Under the pieces are notes generated by a model. It had not been told where the DNA came from and did no database searches. It was given only the letters and a program-made list of their open reading frames with translations. The position numbers and the translations under genes were made by a program. From DATKQI01 sp035532755 (GTDB lineage: Bacteria; Pseudomonadota; Alphaproteobacteria; Acetobacterales; Acetobacteraceae), in the NCBI GenBank assembly GCA_035532755.1, contig DATKQI010000165.1:1-8780 (forward strand): 8,780 nucleotides of DNA, written 5' to 3'. Below, one piece after another: positions 1 to 5,752 of the stretch (positions are counted from its first letter, which is position 1; each line of letters opens with the position of its first letter).

Positions 1-981
1 CCGCCGCAGATCGAGGGGCTGATCGTCAGCCTCAAGCGCGGCAAGCCGCATTGGGGTGCGCGCAAAATCCGCGAACTGCTGGTCCGCCGACTGCCCGGCG
101 AGCTGCGCGTGCCGGCCCAAAGCACCATCCACGCCGTCCTCGATCGTCACGGCCTGGTCAGCCGGCTTGGCCGCCCCCGCCGCCGCGCCCAGGGCACGCC
201 CCTGTCCGCCGGCAATCGCCCCAACGACCTCTGGTGTGCCGACTTCAAGGGGGAGTTTCGCCTCGGCAACAGCCGCTACTGCTACCCGCTCACCGTCACC
301 GACCACGCCTCGCGCTTCCTGCTGCTCTGCGAGGCCCTGGATTCAGTGCGCGAGGAACCCGCCATCGCCGCGTTCCAGCGCCTGTTCGCCGAACGCGGCC
401 TGCCGGACGCTATCCGATCGGATAATGGCGTCCCGTTCGCCAGTCCGAATGCCCTTTTCAACCTTTCCAAGCTGTCCGTCTGGTGGCTGCGCCTCGGCAT
501 CGCAATCGAGCGCATCAAGCCAGGCAACCCGCAGCAGAACGGCCGCCACGAGCGTATGCATCTGACGCTAAAGAGAGAGACGACCCGCCCGCCCGGCATG
601 AACAGTCTCCAGCAACAGGCCCGCTTCGACGACTTCGTCCAGGAATTCAATACCGAACGGCCGCATCAGGCGCTCGACATGCAACGCCCCGCCGACCTCT
701 ACAGCCCATCAGGCAAACCTTTTTTCGGCCTGCCGGACCTCGAATACCCGCTCCACGACCGCGAATACATCGTCACCGCCTGCGGCCGCATCTGCATGCA
801 CCGCAAGAAGATCAACATCTCCACCGTCCTGGCCGGCCAGAAACTCGGATTGAAGGAGGTCGACGATGGCATTTGGCTCGTCAGCTTCATGCACTACGAT
901 CTCGGCTACATCGACCTGGAGCAAAAAACCCTGCAACCCATCGACAACCCGTTCGGCTCGAGGTTGTCACCCATGTCTTAG
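1..981 (+). CDS. IS481-family transposase, 5'-truncated by the window edge
   Basis: This DDE transposase catalyses strand cleavage and transfer for its own insertion sequence. The reading frame is open from base 1, so the gene starts upstream; an ATG at 109 is internal. Counting from the first visible codon, residues 1-60 are the end of an N-terminal helix-turn-helix region (HWGARKIRELL, then STIHAVLDRHGLV). The rve-type catalytic core follows. Its first Asp is residue 81 in NDLWCADFKGEF, the second Asp is residue 141 in RSDNGVPFASP, and the Glu is residue 184 in PGNPQQNGRHERM. NTERPHQALDM follows, as is usual in IS481 transposases. A C-terminal beta-rich tail continues to residue 326. No frameshift or stop interrupts the visible part, so the gene may be functional. 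The stop codon lies inside the first terminal repeat of the element. Confidence 0.9.
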   Translation, partial: PPQIEGLIVSLKRGKPHWGARKIRELLVRRLPGELRVPAQSTIHAVLDRHGLVSRLGRPRRRAQGTPLSAGNRPNDLWCADFKGEFRLGNSRYCYPLTVTDHASRFLLLCEALDSVREEPAIAAFQRLFAERGLPDAIRSDNGVPFASPNALFNLSKLSVWWLRLGIAIERIKPGNPQQNGRHERMHLTLKRETTRPPGMNSLQQQARFDDFVQEFNTERPHQALDMQRPADLYSPSGKPFFGLPDLEYPLHDREYIVTACGRICMHRKKINISTVLAGQKLGLKEVDDGIWLVSFMHYDLGYIDLEQKTLQPIDNPFGSRLSPMS

Positions 982-1007
982 GAACAGGGCGTTACCCATG
1001 TCTCCGG
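966..1007. repeat. Paired 17-bp motif at the IS right end
   Basis: The motif at 966-982 (gtcacccatgtcttagg) recurs at 991-1007 (gttacccatgtctccgg), differing at 3 of 17 positions and offset by 25 bp. The placement at the end of a transposase gene suggests a transposase binding site plus a subterminal copy. The inner copy contains the TAG stop codon of the transposase. Binding by the transposase is inference; the repeat itself is visible. Confidence 0.7.
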
Positions 1008-1024
1008 GCCGGACCTGGGGGAGA

Positions 1025-1099
1025 TGGTGCCGGGTGAGGGACTTGAACCCCCGACCTTCGGTTTACAAAACCGCTGCACTACCGCTGTGCTAACCCGGC
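1025..1099 (-). tRNA. tRNA-Thr (anticodon UGU)
   Basis: The minus strand folds as a complete 75-nt tRNA with an encoded CCA end. The acceptor stem gccgggt/acccggc pairs perfectly over 7 bp. The D-stem is gcac/gtgc with a GG-containing loop. The anticodon loop tttgtaa places TGT at positions 34-36, which reads threonine ACA and, by wobble, other ACN codons. The T-loop is ttcaagt, and its stem has one G-U pair. The outermost anticodon-stem pair is a G-A mismatch, leaving four good pairs; this does not suggest a pseudogene. The discriminator base is A. The 3' end lies only about 15 bp from the IS end, so the original downstream sequence of the tRNA has been displaced. Confidence 0.93.
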
Positions 1100-1115
1100 G
1101 GACCCTGCGCCCGTG

Positions 1116-1144
1116 ACGTAGCCCAGCCTTGCCCCTGCCGTCGA
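1116..1144 (-). promoter_or_regulatory. Possible sigma-70-type promoter for tRNA-Thr
   Basis: On the minus strand, TCGACG (1139-1144) and CTACGT (1116-1121) are separated by 17 bp and lie 16 bp upstream of the mature tRNA 5' end. Four of six bases match the -35 consensus and about three of six match the -10. The spacing and position fit a stable-RNA promoter, but the -10 is weak and similar matches arise by chance in GC-rich DNA. Confidence 0.3.
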
Positions 1145-1196
1145 GACCCGCCAGGGCTTCCGGCCGGGGCGGCAGAAGGAAGCGTTGCGCCGGCGG

Positions 1197-1233
1197 ATTC
1201 GTTCGGAATAGCATTCGTTCGATGGGGAACGAA
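1197..1233. repeat. Direct repeat ATTCGTTCG x2 upstream of satP
   Basis: A perfect 9-bp direct repeat, attcgttcg, occurs at 1197-1205 and 1213-1221, so the copies start 16 bp apart. An inverted partial copy, aacgaa, follows at 1228-1233. The sequence gggaacg (1225-1231) can also pair with cgttccc (1242-1248). The repeats sit 70-90 bp before the satP start, between divergent genes, where a regulator would bind. No known regulator is identified from the motif. Confidence 0.4.
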
Positions 1234-1288
1234 GTCGGTGGCGTTCCCGTCTTGGCTACAACAACGCCCCGACATGAGGAGGAAACGC

Positions 1289-1837
1289 ATGAAACTCGCC
1301 AATCCCGCACCACTCGGGCTGGCCGGCTTTGCCCTGACCACGTGGATGCTCAGCATGCACAACGCCGGATTCTTCCCGCCCACCGCGGTGCCGATCGTGT
1401 TGGCGCTCGCCTACGCCTATGGCGGCACCGCGCAGTTCTTCGCCGGGCTGATGGAGATCCCGCGCGGCAATACCTTCGGCTTCGTCGCGTTCTGCAGCTT
1501 CGGCGCGTTCTGGTGGTCCTTCGCGCTGTTCGTGGAGTTCTTCGCCGCCAAGGTGCCGGCCGGGGTGGTGGGCTGGTATCTGTTCATGTGGGGGGTGTTC
1601 ACCTTCTACATGTGGATCGCGACATTCGCGCTGAACCGCGCGGTGTTCCTGATCTTCCTCTTCCTGTGGATCACCTTCCTGCTGCTGGCCCTCGGCGCGT
1701 GGGGGTATGGTGCGATGATGACCCATCTAGGCGGGTATTTCGGCTTGGTGACGGCGGCGGTCGCGTTCTACCTGTCGGCCGCCGAGGTCATCAACGAGGC
1801 GCACGGCCGCACTGTCCTGCCGATCGGCGCGCGCTGA
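1289..1837 (+). CDS. satP: SatP-type acetate/succinate uptake channel (GPR1/FUN34/YaaH family)
   Basis: This is an inner-membrane carrier or channel for acetate, and probably succinate, of the GPR1/FUN34/YaaH (AceTr) family. The 182-residue product is close to the 188 residues of E. coli SatP. The family signature NPAPLGL is at residues 5-11. GNTFGFVAFCSFGAFW at 60-75 matches the second conserved region, and the C-terminus ends in GRTVLPIG, as in E. coli SatP. The protein is almost entirely hydrophobic and about six membrane helices can be drawn. The ATG at 1289 is chosen because aggagg (1277-1282) lies 6 nt before it and the protein then begins MKLANPAPLG like its homologues; the in-frame ATG at 1238 would add 17 polar residues without family support. 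It stands alone after a divergent tRNA, so it is probably transcribed from its own promoter. Acetate handling would suit an Acetobacteraceae-like organism. Confidence 0.93.
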   Translation: MKLANPAPLGLAGFALTTWMLSMHNAGFFPPTAVPIVLALAYAYGGTAQFFAGLMEIPRGNTFGFVAFCSFGAFWWSFALFVEFFAAKVPAGVVGWYLFMWGVFTFYMWIATFALNRAVFLIFLFLWITFLLLALGAWGYGAMMTHLGGYFGLVTAAVAFYLSAAEVINEAHGRTVLPIGAR

Positions 1838-1843
1838 CGGCGG

Positions 1844-1881
1844 GCGCGCCCCCGGGCATTCCGCGATGCCCGGGGGTGCGC
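1844..1881 (+). terminator. Strong hairpin after satP, no T-tract
   Basis: cccccgggcat (1849-1859) and atgcccggggg (1866-1876) form a perfect 11-bp stem with a 6-nt loop. The stem extends outward to about 16 bp through one G-U pair. It begins 6 bp after the satP stop, where a terminator would stand. It lacks a following T-run, so it may act as an mRNA 3'-end stabiliser or a Rho-assisted terminator rather than a classical intrinsic one. Confidence 0.55.
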
Positions 1882-1904
1882 GATCCTGGTCGGGGCATTG
1901 GGCG

Positions 1905-2714
1905 ATGAAGATGAGATGGCTGGCGCCTGGGTTGCTGTATGCGGTTGTGCTGGGGTTCCTGCTGTTCGGCGCACCCGCCCCCGCCGCGCCGATGAGCGTG
2001 GCAGGGGTGCGCGCGGCCCTGGCGGCCGCGGGGCCGGGGCATCCGGCGGAGCTGTCGGGGCGGGATCTGTCCAATCTCGATCTCAGCGGGCTGGATTTCG
2101 CGGGCGCACGGCTTGCGAAGGCCGATCTGCATGGCAGCAAGCTCGTGGGGTGCGACTTCCGCCGCGCCGACCTGCGGGGTGCGAACCTCATGCTCGCCTG
2201 GATCATGCGCGCGAATTTCAGCGGGGCCGACCTGAAGGGGGCCGATCTGTACGGGCTCGTCGTGTATTACGGGCTGGACGCGGTGCCGGCGGACGCGCCC
2301 GATTTCGCGGGCGCGAACCTCTCCGGCGCGCGCATCATCGGCCATCTCGCCGATGTCGATCTGCACGGGGCGAATTTCACGCGGGCGAATCTCGGCGTCG
2401 ATATCACCAACCAGTCCATGGGGCAGATGAAGATCGTGCTGACGGATGCGAACCTCGCGGGGGCGAATTTCACCGGGGCGGACCTCAACCGCGGCGATTT
2501 CAGCTTCGCGAACCTGGCCGGGGCCGATTTCTCGGGGGCCAACCTGTTCGGGGCGAGCCTGAACGGCGCCGACCTGTCGCGGGCGAACCTGTCCGGGGCC
2601 GATGTGGCGGGGGCGGATTTCACCGGCGCGGTGCTGACGGGCGTGGTGGGCCTGGATCGCGCGCGGGGGGTCGCGAAGGCGGTGGGCCTTCCCCGGCCGG
2701 CGGGTGGCAAATAG
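1905..2714 (+). CDS. Exported pentapeptide-repeat protein
   Basis: The product is a 269-residue protein with an N-terminal signal peptide (MKMRWLAPG, hydrophobic LLYAVVLGFLLFG, then APAPAAP; cleavage likely near residues 25-28). A long run of A(D/N)LxG pentapeptide repeats follows from about residue 50 to 246. Such repeats form a right-handed quadrilateral beta-helix. Two stretches break the pattern: residues 117-133 (YGLVVYYGLDAVPADAP) and 164-178 (GVDITNQSMGQMKIV). These could be loops projecting from the helix. The signal peptide points to a periplasmic or outer location, unlike the cytoplasmic gyrase-protecting Qnr/MfpA group, so no gyrase role is proposed. The start at 1905 gives a proper signal peptide; the in-frame ATG at 1866 lies inside the satP hairpin and would spoil it. 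No good ribosome binding site is visible before either start. The gene for another exported protein follows 86 bp downstream. Its function is unknown. Confidence 0.85.
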   Translation: MKMRWLAPGLLYAVVLGFLLFGAPAPAAPMSVAGVRAALAAAGPGHPAELSGRDLSNLDLSGLDFAGARLAKADLHGSKLVGCDFRRADLRGANLMLAWIMRANFSGADLKGADLYGLVVYYGLDAVPADAPDFAGANLSGARIIGHLADVDLHGANFTRANLGVDITNQSMGQMKIVLTDANLAGANFTGADLNRGDFSFANLAGADFSGANLFGASLNGADLSRANLSGADVAGADFTGAVLTGVVGLDRARGVAKAVGLPRPAGGK

Positions 2715-2800
2715 CCACGGGCCGCTTGCCATCGCACGACCGGGCGTTCAACCTCCGCGCGTTGCGACCACCGTGGGAATCGATGCAAGGGAACCGAACG

Positions 2801-3289
2801 ATGCGCCGTCTGTCCATCCTGCCGTTCGTCCTGTTCGCCGCTTTGTGCTGGCTGGTTCTGCCGCCGCGCGCCCAGGCGGCGGGGGCCGCAGCGGGGGCCG
2901 CGAGCGAGCCGCCGCATGCGTGGCTGTTCGGCACCTGGACCGGCGGGCTGTTCCCGGCGGCGGCGCATCCGAGCGCCGAGGCGTGCCTTGCCCAGCCGGT
3001 CGTGATCTTCACCAAGGATGTCGTGCTGCGGGCCAGCCTGATCGATCCGACCTATGCGCAGCGGGTGATCGAGACGGTGCGGGTCAGCCCGCAGGGGGCG
3101 GATTTCCGGTTCACGCCGGCCGCGACGCCGCCCGGCGGGGTGGCGGGGATGCTGGCGCAGGCCGCCACGCCGCCGCAGGGCTTCGGCTGCGCCGACCCCG
3201 ATGCGCTGCAGGTTCGCCGCCTGGGGCCGAACAAGATCAGCTTCCCCGGCTGCACCGACTTCCCCAACCCGCTGGTGCGCTGCCCGTAG
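2801..3289 (+). CDS. Small secreted protein with four cysteines, family not recognised
   Basis: This 162-residue product has a clear signal peptide (MRRLSILPFVLFAALCWLVL, then PPRAQA-A, cleavage near residue 26). The mature part begins with an Ala/Gly-rich linker, followed by AWLFGTWTGGLFPAAA (residues 40-55), which resembles the W-x-G-x-W start of small beta-barrel proteins, though that is only a resemblance. Four cysteines remain after cleavage: C62, C130, C151 and C161. The even number in an exported protein suggests two disulfides. The ATG at 2801 is preferred over the in-frame ATG at 2783, because aaggga (2787-2792) lies 8 nt before 2801 and the signal peptide then starts directly with MRRL. 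It ends 13 bp before the racemase-like gene, so the two are probably co-transcribed. I do not recognise the family and propose no function. Confidence 0.75.
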   Translation: MRRLSILPFVLFAALCWLVLPPRAQAAGAAAGAASEPPHAWLFGTWTGGLFPAAAHPSAEACLAQPVVIFTKDVVLRASLIDPTYAQRVIETVRVSPQGADFRFTPAATPPGGVAGMLAQAATPPQGFGCADPDALQVRRLGPNKISFPGCTDFPNPLVRCP

Positions 3290-3302
3290 CCATCTGCAGG
3301 CC

Positions 3303-3974
3303 ATGCCGCGCATCGGGCTGATCCATGCGCTGCGCCATTCGCTGGCGCCGATCGAGGAGGCGGTCGCCCGGGTGTGGCCGGAAGCCGAGGTCGCGCATCT
3401 GCTGGATGCCTCCCTGTCGGCCGATCTGGCGCGTGCCGGTGCGCTGACGCCGGCGATGACCGAGCGGTTCCTCGCACTGGCGCGCTATGCGGCCGGGACC
3501 GGGGCGGATGGCATCCTGTTCACCTGCTCGGCCTTCGGCCCGTGCATCGAGGCGTGCGCCCGGGCGCTCGCGCCGATGCCGGTGCTGAAGCCGAACGAGG
3601 CGATGATCGAGGCGGCGGTGGCGGCGGCCGGGGCTTCCGGGCGGATCGGGCTGCTCGCGAGCTTCGCGCCCACGCTGGCCTCGATGCCGCCGGAATTCGC
3701 CACCGCCGCGCCGGGTGCGCAGGTGACGGCGGCACTGGCGGAGGGGGCGCTGGATGCGCTCGACCGGGGGGATGCGGCCCGGCATGACGCGCTGGCGGTT
3801 GCCGCGGCCGCCGCGTTGCAGGCGTGCGATGTGATCGCGCTGGCGCAGTTCAGCCTGGCGCGTGCCGCGCCGGCGATCGCCGCCCGCACGGGGCGGGCGG
3901 TGCTGACGACGCCGGAAAGCGCGGTGCGGAAGCTGCGGGCCCTGCTGGAGGGGCCGGGAAGGGGCGCCGGGTAG
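3303..3974 (+). CDS. Aspartate/glutamate racemase superfamily protein with atypical active site
   Basis: The 223-residue protein has the two-lobed layout of the Asp/Glu/hydantoin racemase superfamily, which includes amino-acid racemases, maleate isomerase and arylmalonate decarboxylase. The N-terminal lobe begins MPRIGLIHAL and carries the first catalytic-type cysteine, C75, in GILFTCSAFGPC. PVLKPNEAMIEAA (93-105) and GRIGLLASFAPTL (113-125) match the usual middle region. In the C-terminal lobe, where racemases carry a GCT-type cysteine motif, the sequence is CDVIALAQFSLARA (175-188), with Gln182 at the expected cysteine position. A two-base racemase mechanism therefore looks unlikely; a one-cysteine reaction as in decarboxylases, or another role, is possible. 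The start is at the ATG just after the preceding stop, with only a weak upstream gcagg. An intrinsic terminator follows immediately. The substrate cannot be named. Confidence 0.8.
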   Translation: MPRIGLIHALRHSLAPIEEAVARVWPEAEVAHLLDASLSADLARAGALTPAMTERFLALARYAAGTGADGILFTCSAFGPCIEACARALAPMPVLKPNEAMIEAAVAAAGASGRIGLLASFAPTLASMPPEFATAAPGAQVTAALAEGALDALDRGDAARHDALAVAAAAALQACDVIALAQFSLARAAPAIAARTGRAVLTTPESAVRKLRALLEGPGRGAG

Positions 3975-3995
3975 AAGGCCGGGGCGGCCTTTTTT
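3975..3995 (+). terminator. Intrinsic terminator after the racemase-like gene
   Basis: aaggcc (3975-3980) pairs with ggcctt (3986-3991) around a 5-nt loop, and a run of six T occupies 3990-3995. The stem starts directly after the TAG stop. This is the clearest Rho-independent terminator in the window. It separates the upstream genes from the sigma-factor module. Confidence 0.8.
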
Positions 3996-4004
3996 GCGCC
4001 GCCC

Positions 4005-4031
4005 TGTCTGCTCCGGGCATAGTCTTCCGTC
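4005..4031 (+). promoter_or_regulatory. Putative ECF-sigma promoter of the YCII-sigma operon
   Basis: TGTCTG (4005-4010) and CGTC (4028-4031) are separated by 17 bp, giving an expected transcription start near 4037-4040, about 20 nt before the YCII start codon. The same arrangement, TGTCGG-N17-CGTC, precedes the VOC operon at 5726-5752. Over 33 aligned bases from TGTC, the two sequences share 22 without a gap. From memory, ECF42 target promoters in Streptomyces carry a TGTCGA-like -35 and a CG(A/T)C-like -10, which fits. Control by the sigma factor of this locus is inference. Confidence 0.6.
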
Positions 4032-4059
4032 CTATGGACAGGATACCGGGGCGATCCGC

Positions 4060-4455
4060 ATGCATTACGCCATTCTCTGCTACCATCAGGAAGACGTCGT
4101 CTCGTCCTGGAGCAAGGAGCAGGACCAGGCCGTGATGGCCGGGCTGGCCGCGGTGCGGGACCGGCTGGCCAGGGCGGGCAAGCTGGGGCCGTCGCTGCGC
4201 CTGCTGCCCACCACCGCCGCGACCACGCTGCGCAAGGGACAGGAGCCGCCGCTTGTGCTCGACGGCCCGTTCGCGGAGACCAAGGAACAGCTTCTTGGCC
4301 TCTATATCATCGAGGTCGAAGATCTTGACGAGGCGCTGGACGTCGCCCGCGAACTGGGCGTGGCCAACCCGGACGGGGCTTATGAGATCCGCCCGATCGC
4401 CCTCTACAACCCCGATGCGCGGGGCGGCCCCGCTGCGGACGTGATGAGCGCATGA
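4060..4455 (+). CDS. YCII-domain (DGPF) protein, partner of the ECF sigma factor
   Basis: This 131-residue cytoplasmic protein has a YCII-related fold (PF03795, dimeric alpha-beta ferredoxin-like). It begins with the typical MHYAILCYH strand. The diagnostic motif DGPFAETKE is at residues 68-76, followed by LLGLYIIEVEDLDEALDVARE and the closing YEIRPI (109-113). The DGPF group is characteristically encoded beside ECF42 sigma factors, and this gene overlaps the sigma gene by 4 bp (ATGA), so the two are translationally coupled. The biochemical role of DGPF proteins is not established; they are reported targets of ECF42 sigma factors. The ATG at 4060 is chosen because it matches the family N-terminus; cggggcg lies about 7 nt upstream, and the in-frame ATG at 3994 falls inside the terminator region, before the promoter. 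Confidence 0.9.
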   Translation: MHYAILCYHQEDVVSSWSKEQDQAVMAGLAAVRDRLARAGKLGPSLRLLPTTAATTLRKGQEPPLVLDGPFAETKEQLLGLYIIEVEDLDEALDVARELGVANPDGAYEIRPIALYNPDARGGPAADVMSA

Positions 4456-5705
4456 GCGATCTTGCCTGGATCGAGGCGGCGCTGACCGCCGCCCGGCCCC
4501 AGGTGCTCGGCGCCCTGCTGCGCTATTTCCGCGACCTCGACACGGCCGAGGAGGCTTTCCAGGACGCCTGTTTGCGGGCGTTGAAGGCCTGGCCGCGGAA
4601 CGGGCCGCCGCGCGACCCGAAGGCGTGGCTGATCCTCGTCGGCCGCAACGCCGCCCTGGACGGCGTGCGCCGGCGCGGCCGGCAGGACCCGCTGCCGCCG
4701 GAGGAGGAATTCTCCGACACGGGCGACGCCGAGGCGGCGCTGGCGGAGCGGCTCGACGGGTCGCACTATCGCGACGACGTTCTGCGCCTGCTGTTCATGT
4801 GCTGCCAGCCGGACCTGCCGGCCACCCAGCAGATCGCGCTCGCGCTGCGCATCGTCTCCGGCCTGTCGGTCCGGCAGATCGCCCGCGCCTTCCTGGTCAA
4901 CGAGGCGGCCATGGAGCGGCGCATCACCCGTGCCAAGGCGCGGATCGGCGAGGCAAACATCCCGTTCGAAGCGCCCGACGCGGTTGAGCGGGCCGAGCGC
5001 CTCGCCGCCGTTGCAGCCATGATCTACCTTGTTTTCAACGAGGGCTATTCCGCCGGCGAGGGGTCGGCGCGCGCCGATCTGTGCGGCGAGGCGATCCGCC
5101 TCGCGCGGCTGCTGCTGCGGCTGTTCCAGGCGGAGCCGGAGATCATGGGGCTCACCGCGCTCCTGCTGCTGCAGCATGCGCGCGCCCCGGCCCGCTTCGA
5201 TGCCGCGGGCGGGATCGTTCTTCTGGAGGACCAGGACCGCAGCCTGTGGGACGGCAAGCTGATCGCCGAGGGGCTGGCGCTGATCGACAAGGCGATGCGC
5301 GGCCGCCGGCCGGGGGCATACCAGATCCAGGCCGCCATCGCCGCCCTGCACGCCCGCGCCACACACCCGCAGGAGACCGACTGGGCGCAGATCGACGCGC
5401 TCTATGCCGCGCTGGAACGGTTGCAGCCTTCGCCGGTGGTGACGCTGAACCGCGCCGTGGCGGTGGGCAAGGTGCGCGGGCCCGCGGCGGCGCTGGAGAT
5501 GATCGAGCCGCTGGCGCCGCAGCTCTCGGGCTATTTCCACTTCTTCGGGGCCAGGGGCGCGTTCCTGCTGCAGCTCGGCCGGCAGGAGGAGGCGCGCGCG
5601 GCCTTCGACCGGGCGATCGCGCTCGCCAGCACGCCTGCGGAGGCGGCGCATATCCGCATGCATCTCGACCGGCTGATCGGAGAAAGCACCCCGGCGCGGG
5701 GCTGA
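4452..5705 (+). CDS. ECF42-type RNA polymerase sigma factor with C-terminal TPR-like extension
   Basis: This alternative sigma factor of the extracytoplasmic-function class has 417 residues, about twice the length of an ordinary ECF sigma. Region 2 spans about residues 10-77 (DTAEEAFQDACLRALKAW, then DPKAWLILVGRNAALDGVRR). A short acidic linker follows. Region 4, with its helix-turn-helix, is at about 120-165 (LSVRQIARAFLVNEAAMERR). The C-terminal extension is of the DUF6596/TPR-like type that marks ECF42, with the signature IYLVFNEGYSAG at 191-202 and PSPVVTLNRAVAVG further on. A TPR-like helical pair, GRQEEARAAFDRAIALA, lies near the end. No anti-sigma gene is present; in ECF42 the extension is thought to take over control of activity. 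The gene overlaps the DGPF gene at ATGA and shares its promoter. The inducing signal cannot be read from the sequence. Confidence 0.92.
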   Translation: MSDLAWIEAALTAARPQVLGALLRYFRDLDTAEEAFQDACLRALKAWPRNGPPRDPKAWLILVGRNAALDGVRRRGRQDPLPPEEEFSDTGDAEAALAERLDGSHYRDDVLRLLFMCCQPDLPATQQIALALRIVSGLSVRQIARAFLVNEAAMERRITRAKARIGEANIPFEAPDAVERAERLAAVAAMIYLVFNEGYSAGEGSARADLCGEAIRLARLLLRLFQAEPEIMGLTALLLLQHARAPARFDAAGGIVLLEDQDRSLWDGKLIAEGLALIDKAMRGRRPGAYQIQAAIAALHARATHPQETDWAQIDALYAALERLQPSPVVTLNRAVAVGKVRGPAAALEMIEPLAPQLSGYFHFFGARGAFLLQLGRQEEARAAFDRAIALASTPAEAAHIRMHLDRLIGESTPARG

Positions 5706-5716
5706 CGGATTTTTTT
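5689..5716 (+). terminator. Possible weak terminator at the end of the sigma gene
   Basis: ccccg (5689-5693) can pair with cgggg (5697-5701) around a 3-nt loop. A run of seven T follows at 5710-5716, but 8 nt separate stem and T-run, more than in a classical terminator. The T-run is conspicuous in this GC-rich setting. It would separate the sigma operon from the VOC operon, which has its own promoter candidate just downstream. Confidence 0.3.
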
Positions 5717-5725
5717 CGCGGCGGC

Positions 5726-5752
5726 TGTCGGCCGCCGGCTTCCTGTTTCGTC
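5726..5752 (+). promoter_or_regulatory. Putative ECF-sigma promoter of the VOC operon
   Basis: TGTCGG (5726-5731) and CGTC (5749-5752) lie 17 bp apart, the same spacing as in front of the YCII gene, and the bases after the -10 also agree (CGTCCT followed by a G-rich stretch). The expected transcription start is near 5758-5761, about 30 nt before the VOC start codon. The TGTCG of the -35 is also the loop of a 7-bp inverted repeat (5719-5737), and the -10 overlaps an 8-bp arm, ctgtttcg (5743-5750), that matches cgaaacag (5771-5778). Confidence 0.6.

Larger units (their letters stand above)
1..1010 (+). mobile_element. IS481-like insertion sequence, right-hand part only
   Basis: This is the 3' part of an insertion sequence; its left end lies outside the window. 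It is recognised by a DDE transposase of the IS481/rve type, which fills almost all of the visible part, and by a terminal region with two near-identical motifs at 966-982 and 991-1007. The outer boundary is set at about 1010 because the second motif ends there and the tRNA gene begins at 1025. The exact last base and any target duplication cannot be fixed without the left end. The DNA looks somewhat less GC-extreme than the neighbouring chromosomal genes, in keeping with acquired DNA. Confidence 0.8.

Noticed and set aside
1866..1904. Earlier ATG (1866) for the pentapeptide-repeat gene
   Set aside because: It lies in the right arm of the satP hairpin and would place 13 polar residues before the signal peptide.
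2041..2640. Short near-repeats of the gcgaacctg/gggcgga type, considered as a CRISPR or tandem-repeat array
   Set aside because: They are codon-level repeats of A(D/N)L pentapeptides in an open frame, with no conserved repeat-spacer structure.
1791..2732. A 313-codon minus-strand open frame with regular Gly-Pro-x-x-(V/I) repeats
   Set aside because: The periodicity mirrors the pentapeptide repeats on the other strand, so it is a shadow and not a collagen-like or other repeat protein.
2267..3313. A 348-codon minus-strand open frame
   Set aside because: It lies opposite two genes that have signal peptides or family repeats and has no recognisable motif itself.
5719..5737. Hairpin cggcggc-TGTCG-gccgccg considered as a terminator
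   Set aside because: The T-run at 5710-5716 precedes it on the plus strand, and on the minus strand it is followed by A residues, so neither direction gives a terminator.
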